This document shows, in pieces, positions 1 through 13,110 of a stretch of 64,000 nucleotides of DNA; positions within the stretch are counted from its first letter, which is position 1, and each line of letters opens with the position of its first letter. This DNA is from Strongylocentrotus purpuratus (lineage: Eukaryota > Echinodermata > Echinoidea > Camarodonta > Strongylocentrotidae). The stretch covers positions 35,742,579 through 35,806,578 of the forward strand of contig NW_022145605.1 of the NCBI RefSeq assembly GCF_000002235.5, read 5' to 3'. Position numbers and translations under genes: made by a program. The notes beneath the pieces were generated by a model. That model was not told the DNA's origin. It saw only the letters and a program-made list of their open reading frames with translations, and did no database searches.

Positions 1-139
1 GAGTCAGTGGTTATATACAACCATATCCCAATATATATTACATGTCTATTATATATGAGCCTGAAAAGGACTTTGAATATCATTTAGCGTAGCGCTAAGT
101 GTTATCATTCATTATTTTGATAGTTGTCTTCACTTTACC

Positions 140-260
140 TACGTACTAAACATAGGTCGATTTGGCAAATGTAGATTAATGTTTTGTCAAAGGATGTTAG
201 AGCTGCGCACTGTGCTTCACAGTCAGGTGACTTGCCACTTGACCACAGCAAATCCACGGA
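140..260 (-). repeat. SINE fragment (tRNA-derived family A, reversed)
   Basis: The stretch around 160-215 matches, in reverse complement, the middle of the SINE at 46648: the shared part includes the segment reading 'caaaggatgttag' here and 'ctaacgtcctttg' there. Ends are not clear, so limits are approximate. Confidence 0.35.
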
Positions 261-2124
261 TCACGTTAGAGTTCACATGTTAATCATAAAATCACAACAT
301 GTCTCAATGGAAAAACTATCGATTTCATGCTCCAAAGCAAAAGGATCGAAATTCAATTTGGACGCAAATCTCCGTAAGATCAAACACTTATCGGCAAGCA
401 ACGATGAGTAGATTGTGCACCGACTATCCTAACGCTGCGTCAATATTGATACAGGTTAGACTAAGTACCCTCTTCAGATGCTCCCGTCAGGGTTTCAAGA
501 TATGCTAGCTTCACGGTTTCCCGCCAAAAGAAAGAAAGAAAAATCAATTACAGACGATGGGCTGTATGACATTTTGACAGACGACTCATCAAACATGAGA
601 GATCGAAAAAGAATCGATCGCACTTCATTTAAGATTGGAGAAATCTGCGGCTAAGCGCAACACGTGTTCAGGGACGGCATAGGTTTGATCTTCACCCCTC
701 AGTAATTATGTTTGCTGTGCTACTGTAGGCAGGCATCGTGATGAAACTTTCTAAGCAGCCTGAAGTCGATGTCATAACCACCGTTTGGTATTAGGAATAA
801 TGATGTTTGGGAAATGTGCGTCTGGTGTGAGACAATCATTAAAGTTCCCGTTCAAAGAAAATCACAAATATGGCAAATAACCTTTGACTCGAAACTGGTA
901 AGCTAACAGATGGCTATTGTACAAGTTTTAGGTCAACTTAATATCGGGTGATATATAAAAATACAAATAAAACCACCTCCATTTTTTTAATACATCGGGG
1001 ATATACGAGACATTCGCCAGAAAAATAAAGATGTTTTTAATGACGTCACGATATGAACCAATCTTGCCCAAGCAGACGACATCCCATAAAGAATGAACAT
1101 AATTGCAATGCTATTATTTCTCAAACTATAATGAGTTTAGTGTTTATAAATGGGATGGCATTTAACACGAATAAAAAAGGGACATGAAACTGATTCTATA
1201 ACTTAATCATTTTGTTTGTAAGTACACAGGATAGGAGTTAATGAACAATCAAAGAAATCAAACTTTCAAAATGAAAAAACCCGGAATGATAGCATGGACG
1301 GCATTTGGTCAGTCTTGAAACGCCTAACATACCGCTGTGTATGCAGCTGGAAATACAGTATACAATGGCGTCTTATTTTGTTTACAAGCGACTGATTTCT
1401 TATTTTTTTTTATCGCTTCATTTTCATCCAAATAATACCATTCGCGGAGTGAGACAATATATTAAACATTTAACCTGGCGGTAGTGAATTAAGAGAAATA
1501 ACTAAAGAGAAGATGACAAAACAGGCACTGAGAATGTGTGAGATGTCATGAGACATCGTCTGTGCAAATCATGTTCAACATGTGATGTCACACATCTCAG
1601 CAGCGTTCGGAGAGCGCTTCAGGTGCTATGCAGGGGCTGTATTGAAGCGTTTTTGAAATTGATAATAATCATTAATTCTAATGTTTCCAAGCATTACATT
1701 TTGATAACCTTGTCTAATCAAAGTTTCATCTTTGCAATAGTAACAATAAAGTTATTTTTTAAAATTAAGCGAACCTTCTCTTCAAATGTTATTATTTGTC
1801 TGAATGAAAAGGATTATACATGATGCTAAATTTGTGACTATTCGTTGTGACGCAACTTTTGCATGCACTTTTCAGGTCTCAAACATTGCTTTCCAACTTC
1901 ATGCTTGTGTAATTATTTAAGATGAGAAGTAATAAATCAAAATAGACCTAAGTATCCATTCATACAACACAGTCCTTCAATTGATATTGACTTGATACCT
2001 GGGCGTTTTGTAATTGCATGGGTCCCATTAGTACCGATTATGGTCTATTACGGTAAGTGTTCAGACAGATTGGACGACTTTTCTCCTCCTTATATTTTGT
2101 GGCATTGCATAGGTTACAATATAA

Positions 2125-2755
2125 GTATAAGAGAGGTATAAAGAAAGAATAATGTACAGTTTCTCAGCACGACATGGGCATCGCCATTTTCTTGATAGCG
2201 TGACGTAATATGCGAAGTTGTTTATCAAATGAATGTATTCACATTTATGGATGCTTCTTTACTAGGTGTGTAAAGGTGATTATTTTTTTCAATCACCTAC
2301 TACTATCATTTGTACTACAAATGTTACAAATTTTATAAGTCGGTGCTCTTCTTGGATAACCGTTTAACATAAAATATATAGAACTTTCAACTGCTATATT
2401 TTAGTATTTTTTAATAAATGAGTTACCATAATTGTTCCCCTATTATTTATTTTTCACCATGTATAATTTTTACCTAAGCTATGATTTTCCCTACTTGAAA
2501 AGCAAAGTTTTTCATACTGAATTAAAAAGCCTTTCCAACTAAAGCTTGGTGCATGATACATGTATAAGTTTGCCTGGTACGTCACATTAAACAGAAAATG
2601 GCTGCGCCCATGTTATGCTTAAAGGCATGGCATCATGCCAAGAATATCTGCTTTTATCTCTTGTACACTTCCGTAAGGAATATTTTACATCAAACCGCAG
2701 GAGTAGATCTCATTTTTCCGCATACCTGCATCTATTCTTTAGGGTGAGGTTTTCT
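2125..2755. repeat. Dispersed TIR element, copy 1
   Basis: About 630 bases closely match 33280-33875 in the same orientation. Shared landmarks are 'gagaggtataaag', 'cagtttctcagca', 'gacatggg' and 'ctacttgaaaagcaaag'. It ends in 'gggtgaggtttt', the right terminal repeat of the second copy. The left end is diverged or truncated here. There is no coding potential, so it is probably a non-autonomous DNA transposon. Confidence 0.6.
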
Positions 2756-2768
2756 TCAACTTTTTCTT

Positions 2769-2818
2769 CACTCTGCCTATACCCATGAATAGGCAGAGTG
2801 TCCACAAACTGTGGACAC
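2769..2818. repeat. Two abutting hairpins
   Basis: CACTCTGCCTAT (2769-2780) pairs with ATAGGCAGAGTG (2789-2800) around an 8-nt loop. GTGTCCACA (2798-2806) pairs with TGTGGACAC (2810-2818) around a 3-nt loop. The stems share bases 2798-2800. They lie just beyond dispersed element copy 1. Confidence 0.7.
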
Positions 2819-5027
2819 CCATGTGGATACCCATGTGTCCACGAACTGTGATAGCGCTGTGTTAAAAATGCAATTGTGCGGGGCAATATTTCATAAACAA
2901 ATGTAAATGTACACGTAATGAACTTGCGTAAGCTTTAAGGGAAAGGTCAAAAGACAATGAAGCATGAAAGGAATATTCGAAGGAAGGTCGAGCTTATATA
3001 TATTCAAGGAATTGCAACGTCGGAGATCAACATTTTGTTTGCTTCATCAGTCATGTCGGTATAAGCTCGGTGTTTTATATTATTATTCCAATACACGAAC
3101 AAAAATCAAAAGGATTTCTACACCTTGTAAGGAATAAACATGTTCAATATTACTGCAACCTTCGTGATACTGAACTCTTGAACCTGAGATTCAAAAATAA
3201 AAGCGTTTTTTCTGCCAATGTCAGCGAAAGCCAACACAATAGCAAAGCCGATTAGATAATTGGAGCAAGGTGATTTTAAACAGGTTACATATATCGTCGA
3301 AATGTTTAGCTATTAAATGCAAGTTGAAAATATACTTTAAAGAAGTCTTAATATAATTATGAATAATAAATATAGATCTAAACAAGGAGTTCAAGAATGG
3401 GCGAATGAAAAGAAGGCATTTCATGTTGTGTACCTACTGTCGTTAGGTAATGAGCATCTTACGTCAATTCTGCCAAATAAGAATGTAGTTGAATAATGTT
3501 AAGGATGACCAACAGCAACAAACATCACTTTACAGTGAAACAGTTTACTCCTTAGCTACCACATTTTGGGCCATAACCGTTGGTTGTTTATTTCTCGTCC
3601 TCTTTCCACATAATATTTGCACTTTTTCTTTATATCAATTCTTAGTCTTATGGCATGTGGCATATTGTACATTCATAGCATATATATTGTGTGTGGGTGT
3701 GCTCTGAACTGATCCGTTCACCAGCTTTACGGCCCACAGGTTAATATGTGTATGGGTTTTTGAAGGCCCCTTTCTGGAAAGTTTGACATGGTTTTTGTCA
3801 GGTGTAGCATCCATTCATGTCAGAGGATCCTCACTCCACATTGTGCCCAAATTCTTGGCATTCTTGTGTGCAATGTACGCCTACTTTCTCTTCGTGCACC
3901 TGTACAGTGTCATATCACGTGTCCGCTACACCGTACATCAGCAAAAAAACAAGAAACAAAAAAAATACAAAAAATACAAAAAACACCTACGTATAGTCGA
4001 TAAAGTGAAAGTAAAAGTTAAGAGAATCAGAAGGGGCTAGTGGTGTACCCAACATGGGTTGAATTCGGCGTAGCCCAGTCCCTCCTTAATTCCCATTTAA
4101 ATGCCCAGAAAAAAGGTTTGAATGCTTTCAGTCGGGGTTTAGGGCAGACAGGGGTGGTTGTAATTGGCAATAGCCAAGTACCCCTCCCCCGCCTTGCCTA
4201 TATGGATCTCAAACTCATTGCTATTATTTTGTTTTGGTCATACATCGCTGTACAACTCTTTTTTTTATTAGATTTATTGTCTATGAGTAATTTTCTGGAA
4301 TACCTTTCTCTTCTCTTTTCTCATATTTCTGCTCGTGTTTGGTGTGCAGGAGAGACGATCGATAAGCTTGCACAGCTGCCGCGCCTAACAAAATTTGGAT
4401 TCCTTTAGAGCGCCCCCAGGCTGTCATGGTAGTCGCATTTACTTGACGCTTATTGGCATTAGCACTTCACAAATTGATTTTTACCGACCTAATTGGGTGC
4501 TGAATACTGGGTTCCTTCAAGAAAAATTTGAAGAGATTAATGACCGTTTCAAGGAAATGTTCTGCCACGTTTAAGGTTTGTCGAATCTGCTATCAGATTA
4601 TGTGCAATAACGTACAGGTAGTTCGTTTTCCTGTCATTGAAACAACCTCTAACACTGTCCTAGTCTGAAGATTGGTTAGAATGATGAGTTGAAAGCTTGT
4701 CCAGGTCAAGGAGATTGCACAGATTCCATGCCATATCATTCATTCACTGGCCTACTGATTGGGGTCGAAGGTTCCCCCCCCCCCCTCCCCCAATACAATT
4801 CAAACGTGGTGTATTTTAAATTCGATACCAGTCATGATTTTTCGGGATGTTTCTCACTCTTTTGTAAATTATACTTTTCCATGCGTTTGTTGAAAAATGA
4901 CAAATTCCCAAATTTACAGTAAGGCAAAAAATATGCTTAATTAGAAGCCTACATGTCATGTCACTTTTTTTGTTGAAAAAGTATATTAAAGAAGGATATA
5001 AAAACAGAAAGAAAGAAAGAATATTGA

Positions 5028-5300
5028 CCTGCCAGTGTCACAAAATGAGGTATCAAAATATGCTCATCTGACCATAATAAAAAAAACCAGAGTTTCCGGT
5101 TGCTCCGACCCTTGGACCCCACCAGGGGCCTTGTGGCGGGCCCCTGAATGCTCATCTGACCGTCATTAAATGCTTAAATCCCCGAGCTTTATAGGGCTCA
5201 GTCCCTAGACCCCACGCTAATTAATAACCTGCCAGTGTCACAAATTAGGTATTAATATATTCTCATTTGACCGTAATTAATTGCCTAAAACCCCTGAGTG
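5028..5300. repeat. Imperfect ~200-bp direct repeat (two units)
   Basis: 'acctgccagtgtcacaaa' followed by 'aggtat' and 'ctcat.tgaccgtaatt'-like sequence occurs at 5028 and again at 5228. The intervening sequence is also related ('cattaaatgc' and 'ccctga' blocks). Its origin is unknown. Confidence 0.5.
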
Positions 5301-7109
5301 CATATTGTATGGAGGGTGACAGTTTATTCTGGAACTCCCTTCCAAAACATTCAATATGTAAATGAGAACAGAGAAAAGGTACTTATTGTCCAGTACAATA
5401 CTTTTCAGAGTTACGTATCTTCTCTTTTGACAAAAAAAAATATGACCTTATTAAATTACAATTGTCTTGTTTGATTTCTTGTAATAACTAATTCCAAAAT
5501 ATCATTAAAAAATATATATATAAGCCAGATAATCAAATGCTTTTATCAAAATTAATAGCTGTTTACACGTTCTATATTTAATTACATGTATATCTTTTAT
5601 TTAAGAATCTATAGCTTGTTTTAAAACTAGAAACCTAAAATATCAATACAAAACTTAACCTGACTTTTGATGTTCCACGGAAAAACCTTCAAACGTCTTT
5701 GTTATAAACAATCAGAATCACATGTCACTGTGCTACTGTAGTAATGTCCTATCTGGATTTATGTCTAATTTCTTCAAACTAGAACTCAACTCAATCTTTC
5801 GTTGATTTCACAAAATATGGTAGCTTCTGTAACAATTCCTAAAGTTGCATCTGTTCATACAAGCTTCTGTATAGCACAAAATTGTCTATACTTAAATATT
5901 AATAATAATACTTTGTTCGTTTATAGCGCATTGCATGTCTGTTGACATTTCAATATAAAGTATAACAAGATCATAAAAGGAAGATGAAACGCATATCAAA
6001 ACAATAGAGTTCTTACAAAGAGAAAATGACATCATTACTTATCCTTTAATACTATTGATATACTTATTTGAAAAGGTGAGTTTTTATTTTAGATATGAAT
6101 GTTTCAGTATCTCATCTAGCCAATATTTGTTTAAGAAATGAACACTTGTCGCTAAATAATACATGAAGAGAAGTGAATACATTCATAACCACTCTGTGCA
6201 ATCAATATTTTTGACACCAAACTTTGATCTCAAAACATCTAAACTAACATTTATCAAAATTTGTAATTTAGGATTCCAACTTCATGATACTTACTCTTTG
6301 GGCGATGTTAACTTGAAACAAGTAGGGAAACTTGAGAAGATTTGTTCCTAACAACTTCGTTGTCAGAAAATCATGGCTGCAAAGAATCTAAGAAAATCTA
6401 CGATCTCCTTGAAGAAAAAAAAATTGTTCGTTAATTCATTACAAAGGAAAACGTTTAAACGAAACCAAAACCATATAGTGTTTTCTTGTGCAAATGGCTT
6501 TTCAGTCCAACGCGTGACTTAAATTGGTCATTTTAGAATAAAAACCTCAACCAACAGCAAAAAATACAGAACAAGAACTTTCTGTTTATCTCTCCTCTTT
6601 CTCTCAACCTCTTTCTCCCTATTATATTCTTACAATATGTTTAATAAGAAGACAAATTCGTGCTGTATGTTCGCCTTTTATGCAAGAGGGTCCAAACCAT
6701 TGGGGCGCGAGAAGAAGTAAAAAAAAGTCGCCGATTATTTTTAAAATCCGAGATATAGAAAATCAATATAACACAGTCTAGTCTTTATTCTTACGAATAT
6801 TCGGCCGAAAATAGCGGACCAATCTTTTACATTCATGTAATTCCTATGTTCGGAAGTCACGGACATGACGGCGGGGATCAGCATGGCGCCCGTACACGGC
6901 ATCAAACATCCACAAACCACAGGCCAACTGCAGACGCATTATGCTGTGTAAAAAGAAATCCCGGACCGAATATTCATCTTCTTTGATTACACAGGGGCGA
7001 CGTCAGGCCCCTGTGTATGAGGGGCGAGAGTAAACTAAACTATTTGATAACAAAAATGCTAATGCTAATGCTTATTCCTATTTTCATAATGCTAATATAG
7101 ATGATGACG

Positions 7110-7113
7110 ATGA

Positions 7114-7144
<31 letters not shown>

Positions 7145-7152
7145 AAGAAGAA

Positions 7153-7184
<32 letters not shown>

Positions 7185-7191
7185 ATACAAA
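7110..7191. repeat. (AAG)n microsatellite
   Basis: About 80 bases of near-pure AAG/GAA triplets. The long leucine or phenylalanine frames on the minus strand are products of this repeat and are not genes. Confidence 0.95.
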
Positions 7192-8557
7192 TAGTAGTAA
7201 TGCGATTTTTCGGATGATAATGATAAAGAAAATTAATAGATGCAATAAAATGAACATACACTTAAACAACTAATAACTAAAAGATTAAATGAATAAATAA
7301 ACAAACAAAACAAATCAATCAATCGATCAATGAATATCTGGGGCTGTCGAAGCCCATTTCATTTCCCACTCCCCTCGGAAGCGTCTCCTCTAAAAGCCAG
7401 ATAACTAAGACAAAAATCCCAATTGGAAAATGAGAAATGGGAAGGGATGCATCATTATTATAATCGAAGGCTGAAGAAGATTGGCTCTTAGGTTACTCGA
7501 CAAGTAGCCATGCTGGATTATAAGCCATTGTAAAAACAGTACCCAGGAACTAATCTTATTTACTGGGTGAATGTTCATGAGGACCAAGCAAATTCAATAA
7601 TTAAAGCTAATATAATTGACGCACTATGGTGACGTCACTATACCATTGGTATCGTGCGAATTAAAGCCAGATTATTTCGACCACCTGCACTCGTGGATTA
7701 TCGATCGCAAGCCTTGACCAAAAATATGTGCACCATAAAATCCCTGCATTATCATGGTGTCACCGATTTCGAGGAAATATACGGGTACTACATATTGCAG
7801 CTGATTCATTATAATCGTTTTGCCAACTTAAATCCCCCGAAGAATAATGGAATCACCCAGCCACAAAAGACGATCATTATATTTAAGATATCATTGCTTC
7901 AGAAGCAAAATGTGGGTTCAATTGCGCTCACGCGTGCACATAATCATTCTGAGGATTTAGTCAACATTTCTTTTGCATTTAGATTTATTTTCTTGATATA
8001 TTAGCATAAAGGCCTAGTATGGTTGATTAACAACGTTGTTGGGCTTATTGTAATCCCAATTCACTATTATCTATTCAATTAAATATACTTTTAGAATGAC
8101 ACATTACATGTCATGAATTGCATGCGTAACACGACAAATAAGACTTTATCCCTGAATAAAGTGCTTAGCAGAATTGAACCATAACGTGTCAGTGATAGTC
8201 AATATGTAACGATTTCATCTGATAGTGGAGAAGGGAGGGAACAGAAGAGGAGAAGAGAGATATATAGAAGGGGAGATAGAGAAGGAGAAAAAAAGGAGAT
8301 GGAGAGAAAGATGTATATAGCTTATTGAATTGAATTGAATTGAACTGATGCTGGTTTTATTGAGAATAAAAGAATGGCGATGTATCGTCGAGGTACGGTA
8401 TGTTTCACCTTGGTACGTTCTGCATGGACCACCTCCGTGGCACGTTTCTGGAGCGGTACAACATTTCCATTCAGTTTATTACCAATTACATTCAAACTAA
8501 ATGTATATAACAAAAACAAAATGATTAAGTTCTTCTTTATAATGTTTCTCTTTCCAG

Positions 8558-8815
8558 TTTGTGATATGTTTCCCGAGAACATCACTGCCGTATTGTCTTC
8601 CACATCATGCGAAACTAGCCTCGCAGTACAGTCGTTAGTAGAGACATTTCAAATTCCACATGTTGAGGTCCCGCGAGAGAAATGCGCCGTGCAGCGCCAG
8701 AATGGGTTTAGTGTTAGCATACGACCCGATTACTCGCATATAAGTCGAGCCACGTTGGATTTGATGTTACGACTGGGGTGGAAACAAGTCAGTATTTTCT
8801 ACGATTCAGACACAG
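8558..8815 (+). CDS. iGluR exon a: amino-terminal domain
   Basis: Acceptor tttccag at 8551-8557, donor GTAAG at 8816. It begins with two bases of a split codon and ends in phase 1. The product contains [15 protein letters not shown], then [16 protein letters not shown] and [11 protein letters not shown], matching the kainate/delta pattern 'YPDFSSLSRAILDL...WKTVTVVYDD'. An ATG at 8521 in the upstream tract reads in frame, but the exon starts inside a conserved domain, so a preceding exon is required. Confidence 0.88.
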
Positions 8816-11800
8816 GTAAGACAATTAAATTCATACATTTATTCATTTAAAAGGAAAAATCATTTCATAAAACAAAAAGAATCAACTTAAAACAAAACAT
8901 TATACGAAAAAGACGATTCAAATTGGAACAAAGAAGCTCTCCAGAGCATCACAGGGCTCCAATTGATACCTTTCGCATGAAAATACTGTAGACTTTAAAG
9001 ATATCGGAAATAGAGATGAGTGAAATAAACAAGGGGAGACAGAGATCAATAAATACACAATATTTTTGTTCCATGTAAAATACACAACCAGAAAAGCGTT
9101 GGTGAAAATGAAGGAAAAAGAACTCTTTTGCAGACTGAACTCTTCACCTGGTGACGTTAGCTATATCATCACAGCATCGTGTGTGCATGAAGCCTTGAAC
9201 CACGATACAGAGTTCGAGAGGGTCCCTTTCTGTGACTCTCTTTAACAAATAATAAGTATGAATTTCGCATTAATGGCACTCACAGAAAAAAGAATTTGAT
9301 TGGGTTGTGTGATGTAGTTTTAAATATCTATTTATTCTTCTTCTATTTCCATTTTTTTGTATGCACTCCCATCTTTTGTTTGTCTATCTCCTGTATTACA
9401 GCTTACAAGAATGTTGAAGATTTATTACTTCTCTCGGCGGCACTGACTGAAACTTACCCACCCCACTTCCGGTTGTTTCGTCTCAAGCAGAATGTGGCCA
9501 CGAGCAAGCTTGACTTTGTTCACCCTCTTCACACTGTCAAAGATTCCAAGACCTTTAACATGGTGGCATACTGCAGTACCATGAATAATATCAAGTTAAT
9601 TAGACAGGTAAGACTAAGAGTACTGTTGTCAAATGTGAATAGGGCAACGGCTATCGTAGCGAGTGCGGCCACGGGCAAGCTTGACTTTGTTCACCCTCTT
9701 CACACTGTCAAAGATTCCAAGACCTTCGACATGGCAGAATATTGCAGTACCATGGATGGTATCAAGTTAATGAGACAAGTGAGATCTATTGCTTGTGTTC
9801 TACTTTTACGTAAGCCCGCCGCTGGGTTTAAGCTCGGTCTAAAGCCGAGTTTGACCCCCCCCCCCCCCCAAAAAAAGAGTAAAATAGTGGTCACAGTTCC
9901 CCTTTATTGAATATGGCTTAGTCCCGGCAACGAGTTTTAGTGATTTTTTTTTTAATATGGACCTTAATGAATAATGAAATATAATGGTAGTTTACCACAC
10001 TATATCATGAATAACGTCATAGCCTGGTAGATGTAAACATGGCGCATTGTTTCATACTAAAAAGCTCCCTAGGTTTAATTTTGGGGGTCCAAAATCGAGT
10101 TTAACAAAAGGAGTGAGTCTGAGGTCTAAGGCTTTCCCTTTGTTAAACTATATCTTTATAAACCAAGGCTCTTGAATATTAGAGTATTGCCCATTATGTA
10201 TATAACATTGTGGAGCACTGCGATGAATAGCAAAGTTAAACAGATAGGTACGACATGTTAAGGTAGATAGAGAACATTGTCTGATGGTGAGAAGAAGTTC
10301 CAACACGACCAATATAAAACACCAGACTGATGAAGCAAGATAGGATGAGATGCGAACAGGCGACACGATTTTCTGATAAAATTATGTATTCGTGCTTTCC
10401 TTGAGGCTGAGACAGTGTCAGAAAATGTAGCGTTTTTTGTTCGTTTGTTTTCTTGTAAGAGTAAGATTTGATAATTTCTGACTCAAAATAAATGCAAACC
10501 AAATTGTGTATCATATAGGCTAAATTTATGCTATTATCATAATAATATAGCACGATCGCAATGACTTTCGAGAAATCAAATCAAGGGTATTTTCAATGCA
10601 TGTTGTATTGTTTCTTAAAGATTGTATTCGCCCCCCCCCCCCCCACACTCGGTATATTTAGTGTACGCGTATATGCATGTTCCCTCCCTTTGAAAGCACC
10701 CTCTATCTGGTGTGACGTCAATACGGGCCTTTTTTTTGGGGGGGCGGACTTTGTTTACCGGAGATTTTGGGAACACGAATGCGGTCCCGAATGCGGACCT
10801 CGGAGTGGGGAGGGGGAGGGGGGCGGGCATGTACGTAACATGTAAATGTTCGCCCTTTCAAAAGATGACCCAAGGGCTTTGGGAAAGGGCCTATGTTTAT
10901 TTTTCGAAAGTTCTGGCGTTCGTGTTATATCAGAAAATAACTGTATATCCAGGGGCATATCGTTACTGCTTTACCGATTGACTAATTCCTCCGTGCATTT
11001 GAATTCAAACAGGCGGCCATGTTTGGAATGACCGTCGGGGAATACCATTGGATAGTTGCATCACATGTGAGTATGACGTCATTACTTTGTGGTATTGCCA
11101 ACGGGTGAGTGTCATGTTGTTTACTGCTCGTATAGAATCAAATGCGAAATAATGCAGTAGTGTATTGAAATCGCAATGTGGATTTGTATTGTGTTGTGTA
11201 AATTAACCAAAGTAGGCATCAGAAAATCTGATTGGAACATGATATCCAGGTTTAATGTAGTGGGCCATTAGATGATAGATTTGAGATTGGTAATATGGAG
11301 CGCCAGGAGTGTCAAGTCTGACAGACATGAGCTCCATACAAGAACCTATGCACTATTATTAAATAATAAAATGTCTTAACTTTTTTTCTTTCATCAATAA
11401 TATGATTTTGATGATTTAAGCCTCGCTGGTTGTAGAAACTATTTTTTACAAATGCGTCGTTCATTCAGGAGGTAATTTATAATGTGCTGAGCCATTAGGC
11501 CTGCTATCTCCAGTCAAAGTGGGGGCGGAAAGAAAAAAAACGGATGGGAAACTTCCATTAATTCATTCATTTCGGTGTATTGAAAGAAAGTCCCGTGTAA
11601 AAGCAGCCTACAAACTGATACAAAATAAGGATTACATTGCTGCATTGTTCAGTAGCTGGGTGGTTTGTATAGCCTGAATGCTACTCACATTTCATTGGAA
11701 GAAACACTAGCCCTGATAATCTTATTAAAATAAAGGATAACCGTGAAATAAAAACTAATATGATGTAACTTACCAACTATGTAACATGAAATGGAATATC

Positions 11801-13059
11801 CATAAGTGAATGTTAAAGTCTAATATCATACTTTTTTATTCATTTTGGAAGGCTCTTCATCCTTCTCTGAACATTGGTCTCATTGTGATGTCATCCTTGT
11901 TTTTTGTCTTTGTGATCACGTGACGTTGTTCTCATGTTAAACCCTTACAGACCATATTAAGCCAATCTTCGAATTATCCAGATCACTTAATGGTTGGTTT
12001 ATACATTATTTCCCGGTTTATTCATGTTTATTTTCAAATTTAAGTTGCTTGTGATTCCTCCCTCTCTATATCGCCCTTACTTCTGCATGCCCGATTTCAA
12101 TAAACATGTTTACATTTGCTGCGTGTTTTATGTGTTTCTTAACTTTATTTTCAACGTACATGTAATTGTGAGCGCCTATAAATAGCAAGGGCGAAGAACC
12201 TTTACTTAGATTTTGATTAATTAACCGAAATAATATTTTCAGCATTTAAACAGCTCTTTAGTGTGACTCTTTTCTGCTTCTGGTTGACATAATTTTCAGT
12301 GCAATTTTTGTATTTGCAGTTATTTATTCCATTTTGCCGTGGCATTTTTGGCACTGTAACATTTTCTTGTGATCTATCTGATTTTGTAGTGATGACTGTT
12401 ATTTCGTTATGCGCTGCTTTAACATGAATCGTCTAATATTTATTTCATTTTTCTTCTAATATTGCCTTTTTAACCTGCTTTCACTTTACTTTTTAAATAT
12501 TAAGCTAATCGATCATTTTCTTAGTTTAGGATTGCAGTGGCTAAGAGACTTAGCACACAATTTTATACAACCTTTTTGTGTACAACAGAGATATTTTTAT
12601 ACACAAAAGTAGATCATCGTTCTATTGTGTTAAAAAAATCTATTATTTTGGTATGTTTCTAATGTCAGGAGTGGAGTAATGCATTTGGCCAGCCTCTTGC
12701 CGATAGATTCATTCGATATAACGAGGTGAGTATCCACAACATTCACTTGCTTAATAAATATTGCCATCCGTTAATCAAGTCTATAGTTTTTTTTCTCAGT
12801 TATCATGGCTTGTACAATTCAACCGATCCCAGCAATGTATGTGGGGAACATAATAATACAAAAAGGAATTGAAGCACTGTTGGAAAAATAAATTATAAAA
12901 TGTTAATGGAAATTATTGCTGAGTGAAAACAGTTGTCTGTAACAAGTACTTGTTCATTACTACAAATTAGGTTCACAGTTTCGACATTTCTCGAGATGAT
13001 ACATGTACATCAGGCTGTACTGTCATCCTGGTAAACATCTTCAGCACCACTGCTCATAT

Positions 13060-13110
<51 letters not shown>

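Larger units (their letters stand above)
1..8557. other. Upstream non-coding region
   Basis: AT-rich DNA with dispersed repeats (listed separately) and short ORFs that resemble no family I recognise. The receptor gene downstream must have at least one more 5' exon, for the signal peptide and roughly the first 90 residues of its amino-terminal domain, because its first visible exon starts in the middle of a codon and of the domain. I searched this stretch by eye for such an exon and found none. It may be divergent or lie before the window. Three hydrophobic ORFs at 3489-4408 look like by-products of AT-rich sequence. Confidence 0.5.

Noticed and set aside
3489..4408. Three successive hydrophobic ORFs
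   Set aside because: AT-rich sequence often gives hydrophobic frames; no family pattern, no splice logic and no codon bias seen.
11951..12015. Possible receptor exon between c and d (reads [14 protein letters not shown])
   Set aside because: It has a good acceptor, but no good donor gives a length divisible by three, and exons c and d already join in phase with sensible homology.
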